From the NCBI GenBank assembly GCA_964628385.1, contig CAZVOD010000030.1, forward strand, positions 1 through 45,333: a DNA stretch of 45,333 nt, given 5' to 3'. The stretch comes from JANQPA01 sp964628385. Lineage in GTDB: Bacteria > Bacteroidota > Bacteroidia > Chitinophagales > Saprospiraceae. Positions within the stretch are counted from its first letter, which is position 1. Each line of letters starts with the position of its first letter. The translations under genes and the position numbers were made by a program. The notes below the pieces were generated by a model. That model was not told where the DNA came from. It worked only from the letters and a program-made list of their open reading frames with translations, and did no database searches. This document shows positions 8,509-17,820 of the stretch, in pieces.

Positions 8509-8523
8509 GGCAAACTATTTGCC
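8509..8523. terminator. Small hairpin between convergent genes
   Basis: GGCAAA pairs with TTTGCC around a CTA loop in the 90-nt gap between two convergent genes. The stem is only 6 bp and there is no clear T tract, so a role as a bidirectional terminator is uncertain. Confidence 0.3.
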
Positions 8524-8575
8524 AGAGATCGCTCGTAGTAGTTTTTAACTTTGGAAAATAAAAACAAGTCTGGTT

Positions 8576-9355
8576 TTAAAGGTTGAGGGAAACAAAGTTG
8601 TACAAGCTTAATTCCCAACTATAATCTTTATACTCGATATCGACCTTTTTGTCGGGGATCAAGCCCAGGCCAAGGAGGATATTTTTAACACCTGATTTAT
8701 GCCCAAAATCACCCCGGAACCAGGAGAAGAGTGTGGTAGTTCTTACGAGGTCTTTTGCTTCGCTGTAGTCCGTAACTTCGTTCAGGTAATTGGCTGTCAT
8801 GATATCGAGTTGCTGATCTACTGTTTCCGGCCGGTAAATCGCTACCGGAGGGCAGCTTTTGGCACCGCAGTTGAGCGCAAAGTGAATGCGCCAGTCGCGT
8901 TCGTCTACCCGAAAACGGCGTTCCCTTTTGTTGGGAAAAAAGTTAGGTAAAATGCCTAAGCCCCAGGAGACCATAGATTTGCGAATGTAGCCATGTTCGA
9001 TTCGCTCAAAGCTCACCTTTTCTCCCGCAATTTCAATTTGCTCATTAGAAAAGAAGGAGCGGCGATCATCGAAATATTCAGGGTTTTCGCCTAGTATGAT
9101 CATGATGTAGGAATTGTAGATATTGAGCCAGAAAGTTTTTGTTCTTTTATCTTCAGTTAATTGGGCATCTAAAGAATCAAAAGGCGCTTCTGCCAGTATT
9201 TGCTGATACTTTTTGGTATCTTTTTTGTCCCTCACAGCTTCGAGTAGCTCAACAGAAAGTTGTACATAATCAATTGGCTCGCTGTGGTCTTGTGCAAGGA
9301 GAGAGGAAGAACTAAAAAGGAGAAGAAGCGTGAAGAGAAATATATTGTTAATCAT
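8576..9355 (-). CDS. DUF547 domain exported protein
   Basis: 259 residues. A signal peptide (about 1-21, ending SSLLAQ) is followed by a DUF547 core: DKRTKTFWLNIYNSYIMIIL (about 66-85), SFERIEHGYIRK, and DWRIHFALNCGAKSCPPV, where the NCGA..CPP block with two cysteines is the strongest family signature. DUF547 proteins are widespread in marine bacteria and plants, and no activity is firmly established. The gene is divergent from the glycosyltransferase with only 12 nt between the two start codons. Confidence 0.85.
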   Translation of the reverse strand: MINNIFLFTLLLLFSSSSLLAQDHSEPIDYVQLSVELLEAVRDKKDTKKYQQILAEAPFDSLDAQLTEDKRTKTFWLNIYNSYIMIILGENPEYFDDRRSFFSNEQIEIAGEKVSFERIEHGYIRKSMVSWGLGILPNFFPNKRERRFRVDERDWRIHFALNCGAKSCPPVAIYRPETVDQQLDIMTANYLNEVTDYSEAKDLVRTTTLFSWFRGDFGHKSGVKNILLGLGLIPDKKVDIEYKDYSWELSLYNFVSLNL

Positions 9356-9367
9356 TAAAATGTGCTT

Positions 9368-10063
9368 ATGAGTTTGTCAATAGTTATTCCTGCTTTAAAT
9401 GAGGAAAAGAACCTTAGGGAACTGCTTCCCTACATTCATTCGTGTAGGTTTAACGCAAACTACGAAATAATAGTTGTCGACGCTTGTCGCTCAGAGGGTA
9501 ATACTAAACAGGTCTGTAAAACCTACGACACCAAATATTACAAAAGTACTGCTGCTCGGCGGAGTATCCAGATGAATGAAGGAGCCCGGTTGGCCAGTAA
9601 TGAGCTGCTAGTATTTCTTCACGCTGATGTAAGGCCACCGGAGGATTTTTGCTACCAAATACATACAGCTATAGCAGAAGGGAATAAAATGGGCTTATTT
9701 GCTTATCGCTTCGATTCTGATAAGATCATGCTGCGGATCAATTCCTATTGGACCAAGTTTGACGGCTTTTTTACCGGAGGAGGAGACCAGGCCCACTTCA
9801 TGAGTAAAGCCTTTTTTGAAGAGATGGGTGGCTATCGGGAAGACATTACCTTCATGGAAGATTTTGACTTCTGGTTTCGCGTAAAGCAACTGAAAGTCCC
9901 CTATAAGCTGGTTGAATCCAGAGCTATAGTTTCTGCCAGGAAATACGAGCACAATTCCTGGTTGAGAGTTAATCTGGTAAATTTATTTCTATTTTTAAGA
10001 TTTAAATATGGCAAGTCTCCCAATGAGATGAGCCACATTTATAAGAAATACCTGAATATTTGA
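9368..10063 (+). CDS. Glycosyltransferase family 2 (TIGR04283-like)
   Basis: About 231 residues from the ATG; a GTG two codons earlier is possible. GT-A fold motifs are SIVIPALNEEKNL (nucleotide-binding start), IIVVDACRSEG, AARRSIQMNEGA, FLHADVRPP (metal-binding Asp), FTGGGDQAHFMSK and FMEDFDFWFRVK (catalytic base region). The RxxQMNEGA, LHADxxPP and GGGDQ pattern matches the TIGR04283 subgroup, a small cytoplasmic family linked to glycosylation of small molecules or lipids in Bacteroidota and cyanobacteria. No membrane helix is evident apart from a hydrophobic patch near the C-terminus (LVNLFLFLRF). The acceptor is unknown. Confidence 0.85.
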   Translation: MSLSIVIPALNEEKNLRELLPYIHSCRFNANYEIIVVDACRSEGNTKQVCKTYDTKYYKSTAARRSIQMNEGARLASNELLVFLHADVRPPEDFCYQIHTAIAEGNKMGLFAYRFDSDKIMLRINSYWTKFDGFFTGGGDQAHFMSKAFFEEMGGYREDITFMEDFDFWFRVKQLKVPYKLVESRAIVSARKYEHNSWLRVNLVNLFLFLRFKYGKSPNEMSHIYKKYLNI

Positions 10064-10096
10064 TTGATACTTCGGCGGTTTATCAAATATCTAACA

Positions 10097-11557
10097 CTAT
10101 TCTTGCCCTGGTGCTTCTTTTTCGTCTTCAGGTACCTTGAAGCTATCTAAAATTTCTTTTAAAAACTTATTCATATCAAAAAGGGGCGGCTCTTCCAGCC
10201 CCATTCTTACCACCACCAGATCATAAGATGGAATAATGAATACACGCTGTCCCTGAAAGCCGTTGCAAGAAAATACCTCTTCCGGCAAGTCAGGTAGCTG
10301 CGATTGGTTGACATTGAGCCAAAACTGCCCGCCATAAATCCCTTCGCTGTTACTGGCCGGTATTTTTACAAAATCCACCCAGGAGGTATCGATAATCTGA
10401 TCTCCGTACCAGTTGCCTTCATTGAGGTACAACAAGCCAAATTTAGCCCAGTCTCTCGGGGTAGCATAGCAGTAAGAAGAACCCACATAAAGACCCGACT
10501 CGTCGGGTTCGATGATGGCAGAGCTCATGCCAATGCGATTGAATAAGCTATCGTAGGGAAAGCGCAGGTAAGCTTCCTGCCCTAATTTGTTTTTTAGTAA
10601 GCGAGATAGCAGATTGGTAGTTCCGCTGCTGTAATACCATTTAGTGCCGGGCTGGTGAATCAGTGGTTTGCCCAACGGAATAGATGAAACATTTTCTGAT
10701 AAATAAAGCATTTGAGTAGCATCAGAAAGGGCAGCATAATCTTCTACAAATTCAAGACCACTCTGCATCTGCATCAAATCTTTCAGGCTGATATTTTTGC
10801 GGTCATCGGTCCACTCCGGGAATAGTTGTTGATCTTCTAAAGTTAGTGTACTATCTTTTGCCAGCATACCGATTAAAGTTCCGGTAATGCTCTTAGTCAT
10901 AGACCAACCGAGGATTTCTGTACGGTCATCGAAGCCATTGGCATATTTTTCAGCAATAATACTATCTTTATAAACGACTACTACCGCTCTGGTCTTGAGG
11001 CTATCCATTCCCATAGAAGGATCAAAAGAACGGTCGATAGCATCTCGTAGCTGCTGTAAGTGTACTCCATCAAGACTATCCACAACGGGGAGGCTATCAG
11101 CTGTAGACAAGCTATCAGTGGTGAGTGTATCACTGGATAGTGTATCCAAAGCCATACTATCAATTGCCGGAGCCCGCGTACCTTTAGGCCAGTAAAGAGA
11201 ATCCGGCAATGCGGGGCGTTCTACTTTTAGGGATACTTGGTAATTATCTTCACCCTGCAAAAGGATACAACCTAAGTTACCCCGATATTCAGCGGTTTTG
11301 GAAGCTAATCCAAAAATGGAGCTGGTCACTATTTTGTTTATGGTATCGATGGTGGTACTCGTTAGCCCAAGTGGACCAAAGCCTAGGTCTTCCTTTTGAA
11401 TACTTTCCTGGTTTCTACCGGCAATGAAAGTACAGGAGCACATTTTTTTGGCGGCATAAGCGGTAGCCACCGGAAATTGCGGATACAATTTGACAAAGGT
11501 AAACGCACCATAGATCAATAGCGATAGTACAATGCCAACAACTATTCTTTTGAACAT
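10097..11557 (-). CDS. Membrane-anchored serine hydrolase, beta-lactamase (class C) fold
   Basis: 486 residues with one N-terminal membrane segment (4-22). The catalytic SxxK is Ser219-Met-Thr-Lys222 in LGWSMTKSITGTLIGML. The second motif is Tyr309 in WYYSSGTTN. Near the end, CNGFQGQRVFII replaces the usual KTG-like HxG motif. This is the beta-lactamase/esterase/6-aminohexanoate hydrolase family (PF00144), in which most members hydrolyse esters or small amides and not beta-lactams. Residues 132-164 are a low-complexity linker of repeated Asp-Ser/Thr-Leu units separating an N-terminal domain with Cys40, Cys42 and Cys97 from the catalytic domain. The substrate is unknown. It is convergent with the glycosyltransferase. 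Confidence 0.85.
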   Translation of the reverse strand: MFKRIVVGIVLSLLIYGAFTFVKLYPQFPVATAYAAKKMCSCTFIAGRNQESIQKEDLGFGPLGLTSTTIDTINKIVTSSIFGLASKTAEYRGNLGCILLQGEDNYQVSLKVERPALPDSLYWPKGTRAPAIDSMALDTLSSDTLTTDSLSTADSLPVVDSLDGVHLQQLRDAIDRSFDPSMGMDSLKTRAVVVVYKDSIIAEKYANGFDDRTEILGWSMTKSITGTLIGMLAKDSTLTLEDQQLFPEWTDDRKNISLKDLMQMQSGLEFVEDYAALSDATQMLYLSENVSSIPLGKPLIHQPGTKWYYSSGTTNLLSRLLKNKLGQEAYLRFPYDSLFNRIGMSSAIIEPDESGLYVGSSYCYATPRDWAKFGLLYLNEGNWYGDQIIDTSWVDFVKIPASNSEGIYGGQFWLNVNQSQLPDLPEEVFSCNGFQGQRVFIIPSYDLVVVRMGLEEPPLFDMNKFLKEILDSFKVPEDEKEAPGQE

Positions 11558-11777
11558 GCAGGATAATGTTTTTTGTTAGCCTCAAATATAGGGAATTTGG
11601 AGTAACTGTATAGCCTGAATGTGAAGACTTGTTAGCAGGGGGTGAAAATGTATTAAATAGACAATTGACGTTCTGCTTATTTGTAGCTTGTAAAATTCAA
11701 AAGCAAATCTTTTATTTTTATACTTTGGAGGTTCAGATCAAACCAAAAATCAGTCAAACTGCTAAACAAATAAAAAC

Positions 11778-12641
11778 ATGAAACAGCATCCATTTATCAT
11801 TATGCTCATTTTACTACAACTTATTTTGGGTTGTTCAAATGACAATAGCAGCAAAAAAAAGGATATGGCGCAAAAAACAAATAGGGTATGGGAAGTTGAC
11901 TTTTTTGATGATTTCAAAATGTTTGATCCAGCTAATTGGCAAGATCAACGGATTTGGGTCAATAATGAAAATCAATGCTATGTGCCTGATAATGAATACG
12001 GCACAAGAGAGGTGAGCAATGGTACCTTAAAGCTGAAGGTGATTAATATTGGGGAAAAGCGTCCATGTGATAATATGAACAAACACGGAAACCAACATCC
12101 GCCCACGGAATATGTAGCAGGTCGGATTGCCTCCAAAAACAGGAAAGAATTCGTAAAGGGTAAATGGACGGCCAGGCTAAAATTGCACGGTAATGGGCAA
12201 GCCAGTATGTTCCCTGCCTGGTGGATCCTGGGAGCAAGAAACAATGAATCACCAGTAGAGGAGGAAGATGAAAATATTTGCTGGCCGCTAACCGGTTCAG
12301 GGGAGATAGATATTTTTGAACACCACGGGGATCATCTGAAAGATGCTTTTACTACTGGTGCCATTAAGAGCCTAGGGGAATGTGATAAAGGAGACTGGAT
12401 GAGCTTCCGTACTAATGTTGACGCCTCGCTGAATGATTACCATGAATATTCTGTAGAATGGGAAGGTAGTGACCTGGTTTATCGCCTCGATGGGGAAGAA
12501 GTATACCGCAATGTCGGACAAGGCGATAATTATCCCGAACCCATGTTTGCCATTTTGAACTATGCCAAGATTACGGATTCTCCTATGACCGGCGAGTGGA
12601 TAATGCAAGTGGACTGGGTAAAACATGAATATAGAAAATAA
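11778..12641 (+). CDS. Glycoside hydrolase family 16 beta-glucanase, lipoprotein
   Basis: 287 residues. A lipoprotein signal (LILGC, lipidated Cys19) precedes a GH16 jelly-roll domain. The catalytic motif GEIDIFE holds nucleophile Glu176, Asp178 and acid/base Glu181. Supporting blocks are YVAGRIASKNRKEFVKGKW (cleft strand), SMFPAWWILG, YHEYSVEWEGSDLVYRLDGEEVYR and WIMQVDWVK, all usual for laminarinase/lichenase-type enzymes that retain configuration when cutting beta-1,3 or mixed glucans. The acidic insert PVEEEDENICWP (159-170) with Cys168 lies directly before the catalytic strand. It would be surface- or periplasm-anchored. No SusC/SusD pair is adjacent; its neighbour is a decayed starch enzyme. 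Confidence 0.92.
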   Translation: MKQHPFIIMLILLQLILGCSNDNSSKKKDMAQKTNRVWEVDFFDDFKMFDPANWQDQRIWVNNENQCYVPDNEYGTREVSNGTLKLKVINIGEKRPCDNMNKHGNQHPPTEYVAGRIASKNRKEFVKGKWTARLKLHGNGQASMFPAWWILGARNNESPVEEEDENICWPLTGSGEIDIFEHHGDHLKDAFTTGAIKSLGECDKGDWMSFRTNVDASLNDYHEYSVEWEGSDLVYRLDGEEVYRNVGQGDNYPEPMFAILNYAKITDSPMTGEWIMQVDWVKHEYRK

Positions 12642-12667
12642 CTCCTGCCCAGCAGCTCACGGTTTTT

Positions 12668-12708
12668 TTAGATGAAAAAGCAAGTCACTTTTTCATCTAA
12701 TTTTTCTT
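12668..12708 (+). terminator. Rho-independent terminator of the GH16 gene
   Basis: A perfect 13-bp stem, TTAGATGAAAAAG with CTTTTTCATCTAA around a 7-nt loop, is followed by TTTTT. It begins 27 nt after the stop codon. Confidence 0.85.
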
Positions 12709-12806
12709 TTCTCTTCTCACTTTTCTGCTCATCAACACACCACTCATCGAAAACCAGTATTAGATACTCAAAATAACGAATCGATGAAAACCATTCAACA
12801 CATTCT

Positions 12807-13374
12807 TTCAATGGATGGGGAGGAGACCTTACGCGCCTGGATGATCCCGAAAATGATGGTATTTACACCGTTACGGTAGCAGGCTCTCAGGTTGGGCAAT
12901 CGCTCGAATTTAAATTCAGGCAAAATGGTAGCTGGGACGATACCGAGGAATTTCCCGGAGTAGGCAATAACAGAACATACACAGTTGAGGCAGGAGAAAA
13001 TACATGATTGTAATGGTACAATCATGAAGTTTCACCCAATGGGCCGCCAGTGGCTGGGTTTATCAGCGATGCCCCGGAGGTGTATAAAAGTGCTGTAGTG
13101 ACTTTTGTGGATCAATCTTCCGGCAATGTTACGTTTAGAGATTGGTACTTTCCGGGAGGCTTGCCCGAGTGCTCTTTAGGGGTAAATCCCAAGGTTCGGT
13201 ACACTGCGCCCGGCGTATATGACGCTACTTTAATTGTGGGAAATGATAATGGGCAGGATACGCTTTATTTACTATGGAGAGGAAATTGGAATAAATGGCC
13301 GAAAACAGGATCCTGATATTCGCCGGCCCATGCAGTGGTCTTCTGCTTCCTATCATCAGTTTGTGAAGTTGTAA
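12807..13374 (+). pseudogene. Relic of a secreted starch-active enzyme (carbohydrate-binding module, PKD, GH13)
   Basis: Three recognisable pieces in order. First, FNGWGGDLTRLDDPENDGIY, then EFKFRQNGSWDD and NRTYTVEAGENT, which is a starch-binding-type beta-sandwich seen on amylases and other secreted glucanases. Two in-frame stops (TGA 13005, TAA 13011) follow before WYNHEVSPNG. Second, in the same frame, a PKD domain: PPVAGFISDAPEVYKSAVVT, FVDQSSGNV, WYFPGG and YTAPGVYDATLIV. Third, one frame over, RFIYYGEEIGINGRKQDPDI and RRPMQW, the diagnostic end of the catalytic barrel of GH13 alpha-amylases, then a stop at 13372. The start, most of the barrel and the true C-terminus are gone. The last bases overlap the opposing CHAT gene. 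Confidence 0.8.
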
Positions 13375-16300
13375 AAAGAGCGTCTTTTACGAATAAGGAA
13401 AAAGATAAAGCCTCCCAGAAAGATAGCTAGCAGGGGGATCAGGTAAAACCCTGCCGTCTTTTGTTTGAGATCGAGTGTTTTATCATTGCCCAATAAAATC
13501 ATACCACTCCAATAGAAGGGATGTTTGAGCGGGGTATTTACCTCATGTAGAAACTCCAGTTTGGCGGTTCGTAGCGCTTTGCTCTTATTCTGACCGGTAT
13601 TAAGCCTATCGATCAGTCGACGTGTGATGTCCGTGCTGGTTTTTTCATCTACCTTCCACAGGGACATAATGCTACTATTACAACCGGCGTATCGTAGGCC
13701 ATAGGCTAGGGAGATCATTCCTTCGCCCGCTTTAAGTTCGCCGATACCGCTTTCACAGGCATTTAGTATGGCCAGGTCAGATTGAAGGGAAAGGGCATAA
13801 AGCTCGTAAACATGCAAATAGCCATCTTCTTCCTGTTCACTCGCTTGCTTGGCCAGTATCAATCTGGATCGAAGGGGATCAGCCGGGTCTGCAACAGCAT
13901 GTGTACCAAAATAGATAAGATTTCCTGAAGATAAGCTGCTTTTTACGGTTGCCTCTGTGGCTTCTGCCCCCGTAATGATGCTGGAATTATACTGCCGGCC
14001 TAATTCTTTTGCCAGCTTAACGGCCCAGGGTTGGCGAAGGGTTTTTATATAGTTTTGGTCTGGAGTTTGGTTGCTATCCAGTGTGTTAAGGTAAGCTTGC
14101 TTCATGCTGGCCTCAAATCCCGGAGCGATGGCCAGCAATTGACTATTAGAACTTGAGGAGGGCTGTTCTGAAAAGTAAAGGTCAAGCGATAGGGAATAGC
14201 TAATGTTATAATCCTGAATCAAAAAGCGATGTCCGTCTTTAGTAGGGCAGAGGCCTTCCAGGCTCAGGTAAAATAGGGTGCTCACAGGGACCACTACTAC
14301 CTTATTGCCCGAAAGGCTACCTTCTAGCGGTTGCCACAGTGACTGGTACAGTTCGTACCCAAGCTGATAAACTTTAGGGTCAGCCCCGGAGACAGCTTTC
14401 CGCCAGCGCCTGATCAACTGGTCAATAGCCTTTTTATTTCCCAAATAAACCACATCAATAGCTTTGGGATTGATCACCATAGTGTAGTAGGCCGTATCAT
14501 CGAGCATGAACTCTATTATGTTTTCACCTGCAGGTATGTTTTGTTGCACGCTGGACAGGGGAATAATTTGATCCCTGAATTGAAGCCGATAATAAGCAGG
14601 ATAGTTTTCTGAAAGGTACGCTGTATAAGCATCGTACTCATTTCTCAACTCAAAAAGTTGTTGCCGCAGTGGTTCATTTTGTTCGGATTCTATCAATTGT
14701 GCATTAAGAGCCTGAAGGCGTTTTTTTAGTCGTTCTCCGCGGGCCAGCGTGGTATCAGGGATATTGGCATAATCCGTCAATTGTTCATTTTGCAAGTCTC
14801 TAAGAAGATTAGCCCGGCTATTTTCCGAAAGTTGATAAATGGCATTCAGGTAGTCCTCATCTTGAGTATGTTGGTAAAGCTTTACGTACGCTCCTATATA
14901 GCGACTGTAAGCTTCTGAATTGTTTTTTATTAAAATGCTATTGGTATACGGATCGTTAAATTGCTTGCGAAAACGCTGAGATAAGCTTAAGTAATAGGCT
15001 GTATAGGCTTCGTATTGTTCCAGTGCTTCGGGCTCACCGGTAGACTGGTATTTATCAAAAAGATAACCAGTGTATTGATTAAGCAATATTAGCGCATTTG
15101 GCGTCATCTCAAAAGCGATGGGAAGCTCCAGGCCCCGGGCTTTGATTTTATTTAAGGCCTGATCAAACCAGCGGTCAGCTGCTATCCACTGGTCTTTTTC
15201 TGCAGCAATCAAACCAAACAACGCCAGTACCTGCCCATACTCAGCGCTTTCGGCCAGCCCCAGCCCCTCGTAAATGCCTCGGGAGCGATTGAGACCGGAA
15301 TAGGCCTGATCATATTGCCCCAACTCATAAAGGATATTGGCATAGTTAAAATAGTGGGTTCCCAAAGGATAACTGATTGATTCTAAATTGTTTTCCAAAA
15401 TGCGATTGGAAGCTTTCATATAGTACAGGGCAGAATCCAACTGGCCAATGGATTGATAACAAAGAGCTGTATTTTCTTTATTAAAACCTTCCGCCTGGCT
15501 ATCAGGGCCGTAATTCTTAATGATAATAGGACGGACTTTTGACAGGTATTGCAGCGTTTTTTCGTAATCACCGGATTCTTCGAATGCAATACCCAGCACT
15601 TCGTAAGGCCCAATCAAAGAATAGTGAAACGCATCGTAAAGCTCTTCCCGTAGGGCAATACAAGACAACATATAGTCTTTGGTTTTGCCATAGTCCCCCA
15701 AAAAATAGTAATAAACACCCAAAGAATAATAAGTGCTGGAAATACCATCCTGGTCGCCCAGCTGTCTGAATTGTCGTAGCGCATCTTCGGTGAAAGCAAT
15801 GGCCTCCTGGTAATTTTCTTCGGCTCTGGCTATACTGGCCAGGTTGCTGAGGGCGATCGCCAGATCACTTGATACTTCGCCGAGTTGCTCCCTGGCAATT
15901 TCAATAGATCGTTGATAAAAGTATTTCGCCTGGTCAAAAAGGTTGTTTCGATAATAACAAACGCCAAGCCCATTGTAGATATTTGCAAACTGTATACTGT
16001 TGGTATCCAATATGTTTTTATAAATATCATAAGCTCTGTTAACATAAATCAGACTGGAATCGTACTGCGATAAACGCTCAAAAGTGAGCGCTGCATAATA
16101 ATTGGCATCAGCTATCAGGCTAGGGTCATTTTCGAGGGCCCGGCTCAATTTAATGACTTCCCGGTGCTCATTGATAGCCTTCTGAAACTGAGAGTTATAC
16201 TTAAAATATTCCCCTTTTTTTATTCTGAAGCGGGCTCTGGTAACAGGAGAGATATCCCGTTTGCGGAGTATTTTTTCAGCTATAACCATAACAGAATCTG

Positions 16301-16553
16301 CTTTTGAAAACTCCGAGCGGTAAATAAAAGCACTAATCATTCCACTGACCGCCTGTACCTGAATATCAGCAGAACCTGACTGAAAGGCTCGCCGATAACA
16401 ATAAATAGCAGAATCCAATTGATCAGAATGGTAGTACCCTTTACCTTTTTCTATCCAATCTGACGGTGCCTGGGCCCCGCCAGCACAGGGGAGCAACAAA
16501 AGAAGGAATGCTGTTATTTTTTTTAGGGAAAAAAATGGTAAATAACTCATCAT
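13356..16553 (-). CDS. Secreted TPR-CHAT protein (caspase-like peptidase fold)
   Basis: 1065 residues. A signal peptide (about 1-27, ending CAGGAQ) precedes at least eight tetratricopeptide-like repeats (about 30-480; for example ANIYNGLGVCYYRNNLFDQA and ALSNLASIARAEENYQEAIA). A helical linker and a C-terminal CHAT domain (about 680-1020) follow. The dyad is His885 in LIYFGTHAVAD and Cys933 in LAILNACESGIGELKAGEG. YAGCNSSIMSLWKVDE is the next conserved strand. One membrane helix (about 1035-1053) ends in basic KKRR-like residues. The topology puts TPR and CHAT outside the cytoplasm. The substrate is unknown. The start overlaps the upstream membrane-protein gene by 4 nt, so it is probably coupled to it and to the sigma factor. 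Confidence 0.9.
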   Translation of the reverse strand: MMSYLPFFSLKKITAFLLLLLPCAGGAQAPSDWIEKGKGYYHSDQLDSAIYCYRRAFQSGSADIQVQAVSGMISAFIYRSEFSKADSVMVIAEKILRKRDISPVTRARFRIKKGEYFKYNSQFQKAINEHREVIKLSRALENDPSLIADANYYAALTFERLSQYDSSLIYVNRAYDIYKNILDTNSIQFANIYNGLGVCYYRNNLFDQAKYFYQRSIEIAREQLGEVSSDLAIALSNLASIARAEENYQEAIAFTEDALRQFRQLGDQDGISSTYYSLGVYYYFLGDYGKTKDYMLSCIALREELYDAFHYSLIGPYEVLGIAFEESGDYEKTLQYLSKVRPIIIKNYGPDSQAEGFNKENTALCYQSIGQLDSALYYMKASNRILENNLESISYPLGTHYFNYANILYELGQYDQAYSGLNRSRGIYEGLGLAESAEYGQVLALFGLIAAEKDQWIAADRWFDQALNKIKARGLELPIAFEMTPNALILLNQYTGYLFDKYQSTGEPEALEQYEAYTAYYLSLSQRFRKQFNDPYTNSILIKNNSEAYSRYIGAYVKLYQHTQDEDYLNAIYQLSENSRANLLRDLQNEQLTDYANIPDTTLARGERLKKRLQALNAQLIESEQNEPLRQQLFELRNEYDAYTAYLSENYPAYYRLQFRDQIIPLSSVQQNIPAGENIIEFMLDDTAYYTMVINPKAIDVVYLGNKKAIDQLIRRWRKAVSGADPKVYQLGYELYQSLWQPLEGSLSGNKVVVVPVSTLFYLSLEGLCPTKDGHRFLIQDYNISYSLSLDLYFSEQPSSSSNSQLLAIAPGFEASMKQAYLNTLDSNQTPDQNYIKTLRQPWAVKLAKELGRQYNSSIITGAEATEATVKSSLSSGNLIYFGTHAVADPADPLRSRLILAKQASEQEEDGYLHVYELYALSLQSDLAILNACESGIGELKAGEGMISLAYGLRYAGCNSSIMSLWKVDEKTSTDITRRLIDRLNTGQNKSKALRTAKLEFLHEVNTPLKHPFYWSGMILLGNDKTLDLKQKTAGFYLIPLLAIFLGGFIFFLIRKRRSFYNFTN

Positions 16554-17275
16554 TCCAATTCATTTTTGAGATCACGGGCCTGTAGTGCAAATTCGTGGTT
16601 CTCTTTTTCCAAAATAATACGCAGCATTTGCTCTACTTCCTGATTGTTTCCCTCTTTTAAGTGCGCCAATGTCTTTAGCCATTCTGCTTTTTCCTGATAT
16701 TCACTATCCGTATTTTTACTTACGATATCCAGGTTTTCAATAGCTGATTTTAATTTGCTCTGGTAAAGCTGACTAGCTCCCAGGTAGTAGAAAAGTGTAT
16801 CGTTTTGGGTATTTGTTTGGGTTAATGCCCTAAGCTTATCCTCGGCAGTTGCATAATCTTCTTCACTGTAATACGACATGGCATCATAAAGCTCATATTC
16901 ATCCGTTTGGCTCATCAACACAGGGATTCCCGGGTCGACATATTCAAACTGTGCGTATAGCGAAGGCTCGGGGTTGTAAAATAAGCCAAAGTAACCAACC
17001 ACAAGCAGCAAAACAGAAGCTGCTACAGCAATTATTCCAGTGCGGGAACGAAAATTGATGACCCTGGCTCCCTGTTGTTGTGGTTTGGGAAAAATTTCTT
17101 TGATTTGCTCGCGCAGCCCACTGGCTTCTACAGCAATTTGGCTATTTGTCAACCATTCTATTTCCGCATCGAGGTCTATATCCTCCTCCTGTTCGGCAGC
17201 CTTCTGTTCCAGTGTAGTCCGGCTAATTTTTCCTTCGAGATATTCTTCTATGTATTCCAAAAGTTCGGTTGTCAT
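16550..17275 (-). CDS. One-pass membrane protein with TPR-like C-terminus; candidate anti-sigma partner
   Basis: 241 residues. An acidic helical cytoplasmic part (1-75) includes LLEYIEEYLEGKISRTTLEQ and a WLTNSQIAVEASGLREQIKE helix. One membrane helix (80-99) and an outer helical part (about 120-240) follow with TPR-like units (AMSYYSEEDYATAEDKLRAL, FYYLGASQLYQSKLKSAIEN). It overlaps the sigma gene and the CHAT gene by 4 nt each. Its place between an ECF sigma factor and an exported effector, and its topology, are what an anti-sigma factor would show. No zinc HxxxCxxC motif is present and I recognise no classical anti-sigma domain, so that role is inference. Confidence 0.75.
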   Translation of the reverse strand: MTTELLEYIEEYLEGKISRTTLEQKAAEQEEDIDLDAEIEWLTNSQIAVEASGLREQIKEIFPKPQQQGARVINFRSRTGIIAVAASVLLLVVGYFGLFYNPEPSLYAQFEYVDPGIPVLMSQTDEYELYDAMSYYSEEDYATAEDKLRALTQTNTQNDTLFYYLGASQLYQSKLKSAIENLDIVSKNTDSEYQEKAEWLKTLAHLKEGNNQEVEQMLRIILEKENHEFALQARDLKNELE

Positions 17276-17820
17276 AATCGTGAGTTTTGAGCTTTAAAAA
17301 GGGTCCTCAGGTTTTGCATACAGCGGTATTTGCTATTTTTGGCCGACTTTTCTACGATGTTGAGTTTGTCGGCAATTTCCCGTATGGAAGCTTTTTGATA
17401 ATAAAAAAGTTGTAATAGCTTTCTACAGTGCTCGCTGAGTTGTGTCAGCAGGTATTCCAGTACTTTTATCTGCTCGTAGTACTCGCTCATATTCTCGCTA
17501 TCGTCGGGTAGCTCATGGCTGGATTCTTCAGATACAAAATGGACATCCCTGGTCTTTCGCAGTTTGCTAAGCCATATATTCCGGCAAATAGCATACAGAT
17601 AAGTTCCTATCCTGGAATCGTTGCTGACGCTTACTTTTCCCTTTTTGATATTGGTCCACAGTGCAATGAGACCTTCCTGAAAAATATCCATGGCGTCATC
17701 CTCCGTACCATTATTTCGCTTTACCAGATTGATAATCTTATCTTTGTAAGAGTTGTAGAGAAAAAGAAAAGTATCGTTATCCCTTTGACTTATTCCGTCG
17801 TATAGTTCTTGTTCTGTCAC
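17272..17820 (-). CDS. RNA polymerase sigma factor, ECF-type
   Basis: About 182 residues from the GTG at 17820 (VTEQELYDGIS). A TTG at 17868 would add 16 residues but they do not look like a sigma N-terminus. Region 2 is NTDTFLFLYNSYKDKI-like (true text NDTFLFLYNSYKDKIINLV), DAMDIFQEGLIALW and the DNA-melting/-10 helix YLYAICRNIWLSKLRK. Region 4 is LLQLFYYQKASIREIADKLN with VEKSAKNSKYRCMQNLRTLF, a helix-turn-helix for -35 recognition. This is a small sigma-70 factor. It is the first gene of a tightly overlapping set with the membrane protein and the CHAT protein, and presumably controls its own locus. Confidence 0.88.
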   Translation of the reverse strand: MTEQELYDGISQRDNDTFLFLYNSYKDKIINLVKRNNGTEDDAMDIFQEGLIALWTNIKKGKVSVSNDSRIGTYLYAICRNIWLSKLRKTRDVHFVSEESSHELPDDSENMSEYYEQIKVLEYLLTQLSEHCRKLLQLFYYQKASIREIADKLNIVEKSAKNSKYRCMQNLRTLFKAQNSRL

